Source: CAVQUE01 sp046290435 (GTDB taxonomy: Bacteria; Actinomycetota; Acidimicrobiia; Acidimicrobiales; UBA8592). From it: DNA of 64,000 nt. A program made the translations under genes and the position numbers. How positions within the stretch are numbered: position 1 is the first letter of the stretch; each line of letters begins with the position of its first letter. Location: NCBI GenBank assembly GCA_046290435.1, contig JBKAGO010000071.1, positions 1 through 64,000 of the forward strand, given 5' to 3'. Positions 60,235 to 64,000 of this stretch are shown here, piece after piece. Under the pieces are notes generated by a model that saw nothing but the letters and a program-made list of their open reading frames with translations, had not been told where the DNA came from and ran no database searches.

Positions 60235-61436
60235 CGGAGGTCCGGGCGTTGCGGGCCTACGCCGACGTGGCATTGGGTCGACAGCGTTCCCCGCAGAATG
60301 ACGAGGGTCCTCACATGGTCCAGTACCTGCGGGCCGCCAACGTGAAGGACGGCCTCCTCGACCTGCGCGACGTGAAGTCGATGAACTTCGACCCGGTCGA
60401 GCAGAGTCGATTCGCTCTGGTCCCGGGTGATGTGCTCGTGACCGAGGGTTCGGGGAGCCTCTCGGCGGTCGGCGCGTCGTCCGTGTGGAGCGGCGAGATC
60501 CCGGGCACCGTGTGCTTTCAGAACACGCTCCTGCGCCTCCGACCTAGGAAGTCGACTGATCCGCGCTTCCTCGCGTGGTGGTGTCGGTACGCATTCGCCG
60601 ACGGCCTGTTCGCAAGTATCGCGACTGGCGCGAACATCCATCACTTGTCTGCCGAGCGAGTACGTGCGCTGCCCATGACCTACCTGCCACTAGACCGGCA
60701 GCGGGCGATCGCCGGCTACCTCGACACCGAAACCGCCCGCATCGACGCCCTCATCACCAAGAAACGCCGCATGATCGAACTGCTTGAAGAGCGAGTGGAC
60801 TCACGGATTCGCGACTGGATCGGTCGCAGTGAGTTGGTGTGCGATGCGTCTGATGTGTCCGTCAACTCAGCTCCGATCCGACGTGTTCTGACCAAGCTCG
60901 ATCGATGGTCGCGCAACGGGGAGATGATCACGGCCTTCCGCGATGGTGAGGTCACCACCCGAGCAGCCCGTGGGCGTGAAGGTTTCACAAACTCGTGGAC
61001 TGAGGACGCACGGGTGCAAGCGGTCGAGGTTGGCGATGTCGTCGTGCACGGCCTTGATGGCTTCTCGGGTGCGATCGGCGACGCTCAGCTACCAGGCGTC
61101 TGTAGCCCCGTCTACCACGTGTGCAGTGCTGGTAGGGGTGATGGTGCCTTCTACGGCAGACTCCTTCGCCTGCTTGCGCTAGACGGCTACCTCGGTAATT
61201 TCGCGACGAGCACACGGGAACGAGCGGTCGATTTCCGCAACTGGGATCTCTTCGGTCGCATCCCGGTCCCGGAGGTCCCCTTATCGGAACAACTTCTGAT
61301 CGGAAACCAGATTCGTGCGATCCGTCCGTTGCGGAGGTCGATCGAGCAGTCAGAGACACTCGCGCAGGAGCGCCGTCAGGCGCTGATCACGGCGGCCGTG
61401 CGCGGTGAGGTGGCGATTCCTGGGGTGGCTGCATGA
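60231..61436 (+). CDS. hsdS: Type I restriction-modification specificity subunit
   Basis: 401 residues with the HsdS two-half plan. Target-recognition domain 1 occupies ~1-155; a conserved central coiled region follows (LDRQRAIAGYLDTETARIDA); target-recognition domain 2 spans ~200-360; and a distal coil ends ERRQALITAAVRGEV. The two domains read the two halves of the target sequence. The GTG start overlaps hsdM (GTGA). Both recognition domains are present and in frame, so it appears functional. The recognition sequence cannot be predicted from here. Confidence 0.9.
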   Translation: MTEVRALRAYADVALGRQRSPQNDEGPHMVQYLRAANVKDGLLDLRDVKSMNFDPVEQSRFALVPGDVLVTEGSGSLSAVGASSVWSGEIPGTVCFQNTLLRLRPRKSTDPRFLAWWCRYAFADGLFASIATGANIHHLSAERVRALPMTYLPLDRQRAIAGYLDTETARIDALITKKRRMIELLEERVDSRIRDWIGRSELVCDASDVSVNSAPIRRVLTKLDRWSRNGEMITAFRDGEVTTRAARGREGFTNSWTEDARVQAVEVGDVVVHGLDGFSGAIGDAQLPGVCSPVYHVCSAGRGDGAFYGRLLRLLALDGYLGNFATSTRERAVDFRNWDLFGRIPVPEVPLSEQLLIGNQIRAIRPLRRSIEQSETLAQERRQALITAAVRGEVAIPGVAA

Positions 61437-62302
61437 GCCTGCCCTACGTCATCCGGATCCTGGTCACGTCGGGTGACCCCGACGGCGTGCGTGTGGTGGA
61501 GAAGTCGAACTGGACTGGTCGTGGGGTGGTGTTCGGTCGGGCGGATCTCGCGGCGGCGATCGAGCAGGGTCTCGCGTCGCCGGGGGTGTACGTGCTCCTC
61601 GGCGATGATCCGGAGGAGGCGTTCGACGGGCAGGTTTACGTCGGGCAGGGCGAGGATGTCGGGAAGCGGTTGGCATCGCATCAGCGTGATGATGCGAAGG
61701 AGTTCTGGACGGACACGGCGGTGTTCGTGTCGGCCTCGGGGTCTCTGAATCGGGCGCACATCCTCTATCTGGAGTCGCGCCTGGTGGAGCTCGCTCACGA
61801 GGCGCGCCGCGTGCGGGTTGCGAACGGCAACCGGCCGACGCTGCCGTCGCTGACGCCGTCGGATCGGGCCGAGGCCGAAGGCTTCCTGGCGGAGATGCTG
61901 GCCATCTTCCCGGTGTTGGGTGTGGACGCATTCGATCGCCCGGCGCCCACGACGACGCGGGAGCGGCGGTACTTCGTCTCCGGCCCCGACGCTGCGGGCG
62001 AGGGGGTCGAGCGCTCCGACGGGTTCGTGGTGTTTGCCGGTGCGGCGGCTCGCGTCGTCGAGACGCCGTCGTTGAGCCCGTCGTTCTCTCGGGCACGGGC
62101 TCGGCTGGTCGCGTCGGGCGCGTTGGTCGAGGACGACGGTGTGTACCGGTTGATGGAGGACACGGTGTTCAAGTCTCCGTCGACGGCGGCGATGGTGTTG
62201 TTGGCCCGCAACGCGAATGGCCGCACCGAATGGAAGGACGCAGAGGGCGTGACGCTGAAGGAACACCAGGCCGCCGCTGCGGGACCAGGAGCAGATGAAT
62301 GA
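61433..62302 (+). CDS. GIY-YIG nuclease with C-terminal DUF4357, inside hsd operon
   Basis: 289 residues. Residues ~48-120 are a GIY-YIG-type nuclease domain: PGVYVLLGD, then QVYVGQGEDVGKRLASHQ and the expected Arg and Glu (HILYLESRLVELA). The C-terminal ~90 residues are a DUF4357 module (SPSTAAMVLLARNANGRTEW), also present at the N-terminus of the McrB-like protein. The gene overlaps both hsdS upstream and hsdR downstream by four bases, so it is an integral member of the operon. Such GIY-YIG/DUF4357 genes accompany some type I systems; their role is not settled. Confidence 0.85.
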   Translation: MSLPYVIRILVTSGDPDGVRVVEKSNWTGRGVVFGRADLAAAIEQGLASPGVYVLLGDDPEEAFDGQVYVGQGEDVGKRLASHQRDDAKEFWTDTAVFVSASGSLNRAHILYLESRLVELAHEARRVRVANGNRPTLPSLTPSDRAEAEGFLAEMLAIFPVLGVDAFDRPAPTTTRERRYFVSGPDAAGEGVERSDGFVVFAGAAARVVETPSLSPSFSRARARLVASGALVEDDGVYRLMEDTVFKSPSTAAMVLLARNANGRTEWKDAEGVTLKEHQAAAAGPGADE

Positions 62303-64000
62303 CCGGACCGAACGAGGCGGATCTCGAGGGTGTGATCGCCGAGTGGCTGGTCGCCGAGGGTGGCTACCAGCGGCCGGTGAAGGTCGGCAACGCGCAGTCC
62401 GAGCCGCGGGATTTCGATGCGGTGCGGGGGTTGGATACGGCGGAGATGTTCGCGTTCATCGGCGCGACGCAGGCCGATGATTGGAACCGTCTGCTGAAGC
62501 TGCACGGGGGTGATCCGGATCGGGCGCAGGCGTCGTTTGCCGATCGGGTCGCGAAGCTGATCGATCAGCGGGGCACGATCGCAGTTTTGCGCGATGGGGT
62601 CGATGATCTCGGGGTGACGATCCGGTTGGCGTACTTCGCGCCGGCACACGGCCTGAACCCGGACGCTGCGGCACGGTTCGCAGCGAACCGGCTGACGGTC
62701 ACCCGACAGCTGCCATACGAAGCCGGGTCGGCCAAGACGTTGGATCTGTGCCTGTTCGTCAATGGGCTGCCGGTGGCGACGGCGGAGTTGAAGAACCCGA
62801 TGACCAGCCAGACTGCGCAGCACGCGATCACCCAGTACTGCAAAGACCGTGACCCGGCGAACGTGACGCTGTCGCAGCGGGCGGTGGTCCACTTCGCGGT
62901 GGATACCGAGGTGGCGTGGATGACGACGCGCCTCGCGGGCGAGCGGACCCGGTTCTTGCCGTTCAACCGGGGGCAGGGCGACGGGGCGGGCAATCCGCCG
63001 AACCCGAACGGGCACCGAACGTCGTATCTGTGGGAGTCGGTGTGGTCGCGTGATGCGTGGATGGACATCCTCGGGCGGTTCGTGCACGTCGAGCCCACGA
63101 AGAAGGGGCAGCGTCACACCGGTGATGTGATCTTCCCGCGGTTCCATCAGTGGGACGCCGTCCGTCGTGTAGAGGCCCACGCTCGTACCCACGGTGCGGG
63201 GCACAACTATCTGGTGCAGCACTCGGCGGGGTCGGGGAAGTCGAACACGATCGCGTGGTTGGCGCATCGGTTGTCGAACCTGCACGCGGCTGATGATTCG
63301 AAGGTGTTCGACAAGGTCGTGGTGATCACCGACCGGGTCGTGCTCGACAAGCAGTTGCAGGCAACCGTCGGCCAGTTCGAAAAGGTCGCCGGGGTCGTCC
63401 AGAAGATCGACGAGTCATCCCAGCAGCTCGCCGACGCGCTGGCGGGCGAGCAGGCCCGGATCATCATCACGACGATCCAGAAGTTCCCGTTCGTGCTCGA
63501 GAAGGTCGACCAGCTCGGTGACCGTCGCTACGCAGTGATCGCGGACGAGGCGCACTCGTCGCAGTCCGGTGAGGCCGCGAAGGACCTGAAGAAGGTTCTG
63601 GGTGCCGGCCAGAGCGACCCGCAGGCTGCGTTGGCGCTGGCCGAGGCGGAGGAGGCGTCGCTGGTCGATGAGGTCCCGGACCCGGTCGAGGATCAGCTCG
63701 CTGCTGAGGTGTCGGCGCGGGGTCGTCAGGACAACTTGTCGTTCTTCGCGTTCACGGCCACGCCGAAGGCTCGTACTTTGGAGCTGTTCGGCACGAAGAA
63801 CCCGAGCACCGGGAAGTGGGAGCCGTTCCATCTGTACTCGATGCGCCAGGCGATCGAGGAGGGGTTCATCCACGACGTGTTGGCCAACTACACGACGTAC
63901 AAGACGTACTGGCACATCGAGAAGACCGTCCCGGATGATCCCGAGTACGACCCGGGCAAGGCCAAGGCGGCGATCGCGAAGTACGTGAGCCTGCACGAGC
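62299..64000 (+). CDS. hsdR: Type I restriction endonuclease subunit R, N-terminal part, cut by window edge
   Basis: 567 codons are visible with no stop; the gene continues to the right. The N-terminal PD-(D/E)XK nuclease is visible (DLCLFVNGLPVATAELKN near residues 150-167). The translocase follows with Walker A HSAGSGKSNTIAWLAHR near 312, ADEAHSSQSG near 415 and FAFTATPKART near 483. HsdR cuts DNA lacking the HsdM mark after ATP-driven translocation. The ATG at 62299 overlaps the stop of the GIY-YIG gene (ATGA). This reading frame was translated directly from the sequence. Confidence 0.92.
   Translation, partial: MTGPNEADLEGVIAEWLVAEGGYQRPVKVGNAQSEPRDFDAVRGLDTAEMFAFIGATQADDWNRLLKLHGGDPDRAQASFADRVAKLIDQRGTIAVLRDGVDDLGVTIRLAYFAPAHGLNPDAAARFAANRLTVTRQLPYEAGSAKTLDLCLFVNGLPVATAELKNPMTSQTAQHAITQYCKDRDPANVTLSQRAVVHFAVDTEVAWMTTRLAGERTRFLPFNRGQGDGAGNPPNPNGHRTSYLWESVWSRDAWMDILGRFVHVEPTKKGQRHTGDVIFPRFHQWDAVRRVEAHARTHGAGHNYLVQHSAGSGKSNTIAWLAHRLSNLHAADDSKVFDKVVVITDRVVLDKQLQATVGQFEKVAGVVQKIDESSQQLADALAGEQARIIITTIQKFPFVLEKVDQLGDRRYAVIADEAHSSQSGEAAKDLKKVLGAGQSDPQAALALAEAEEASLVDEVPDPVEDQLAAEVSARGRQDNLSFFAFTATPKARTLELFGTKNPSTGKWEPFHLYSMRQAIEEGFIHDVLANYTTYKTYWHIEKTVPDDPEYDPGKAKAAIAKYVSLHE

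Overview
The window is high-GC DNA with long ORFs on both strands. Actinomycete-type landmarks suggest Actinomycetota, possibly Acidimicrobiia; this placement is an inference. The landmarks are DUF222/HNH '13E12-like' endonuclease genes, each with an actinobacterial LexA-type box (CGAACATACGTTCG) upstream, a DUF2510 tail on a membrane protein, and many GTG starts. I saw no tRNA, rRNA, CRISPR array or intact insertion sequence.

Region 1 (about 0.3-31 kb) is an island of exported or membrane proteins: beta-propeller, CAP domain, lipoproteins, cysteine-repeat proteins and others of unknown function. It also carries three TetR-family regulator genes. Thirteen copies of a 20-bp element, consensus RACCGAACRCATCGTCGGTC, lie 30-180 bp before the starts of these genes and of the TetR genes. 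The element has 6-bp inverted ends and an asymmetric centre, and it always points toward its downstream gene. I saw no copy beyond 30.2 kb. Two regulators are tandem fusions with two TetR DNA-binding domains in one chain. Several exported proteins are paralogous pairs. This looks like an undescribed TetR-controlled surface/exoprotein regulon.

Region 2 (about 20.4-28.2 kb) interrupts that island with a two-gene helicase cassette that lacks the element. It encodes a DnaQ-DinG-RecQ fusion of about 1,820 residues and a UvrD-like helicase.

Region 3 (31.4-64 kb) is a defence island. It holds McrBC, a phospholipase-D-like nuclease/helicase, an SOS-box HNH endonuclease, a PD-(D/E)XK-type nuclease followed by a DEAD-like helicase, and an operon built around an Hsp70. 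It continues with a DUF4011-type SF1 helicase/nuclease of about 1,830 residues and a type I restriction-modification operon (hsdM-hsdS-GIY-YIG-hsdR) that runs off the right edge. The Hsp70 operon also encodes a large zinc-ribbon/helical protein, a possible GrpE-like protein, a degenerate J-domain membrane protein and a zinc-ribbon/poly-proline repeat protein.

The DUF222/HNH gene occurs twice, at the left edge and at 41 kb, in the same orientation. These direct repeats bracket about 41 kb. Decayed gene fragments (an inverted TetR piece, a helicase C-terminus, an IS30-like HTH piece) show repeated duplication and rearrangement.
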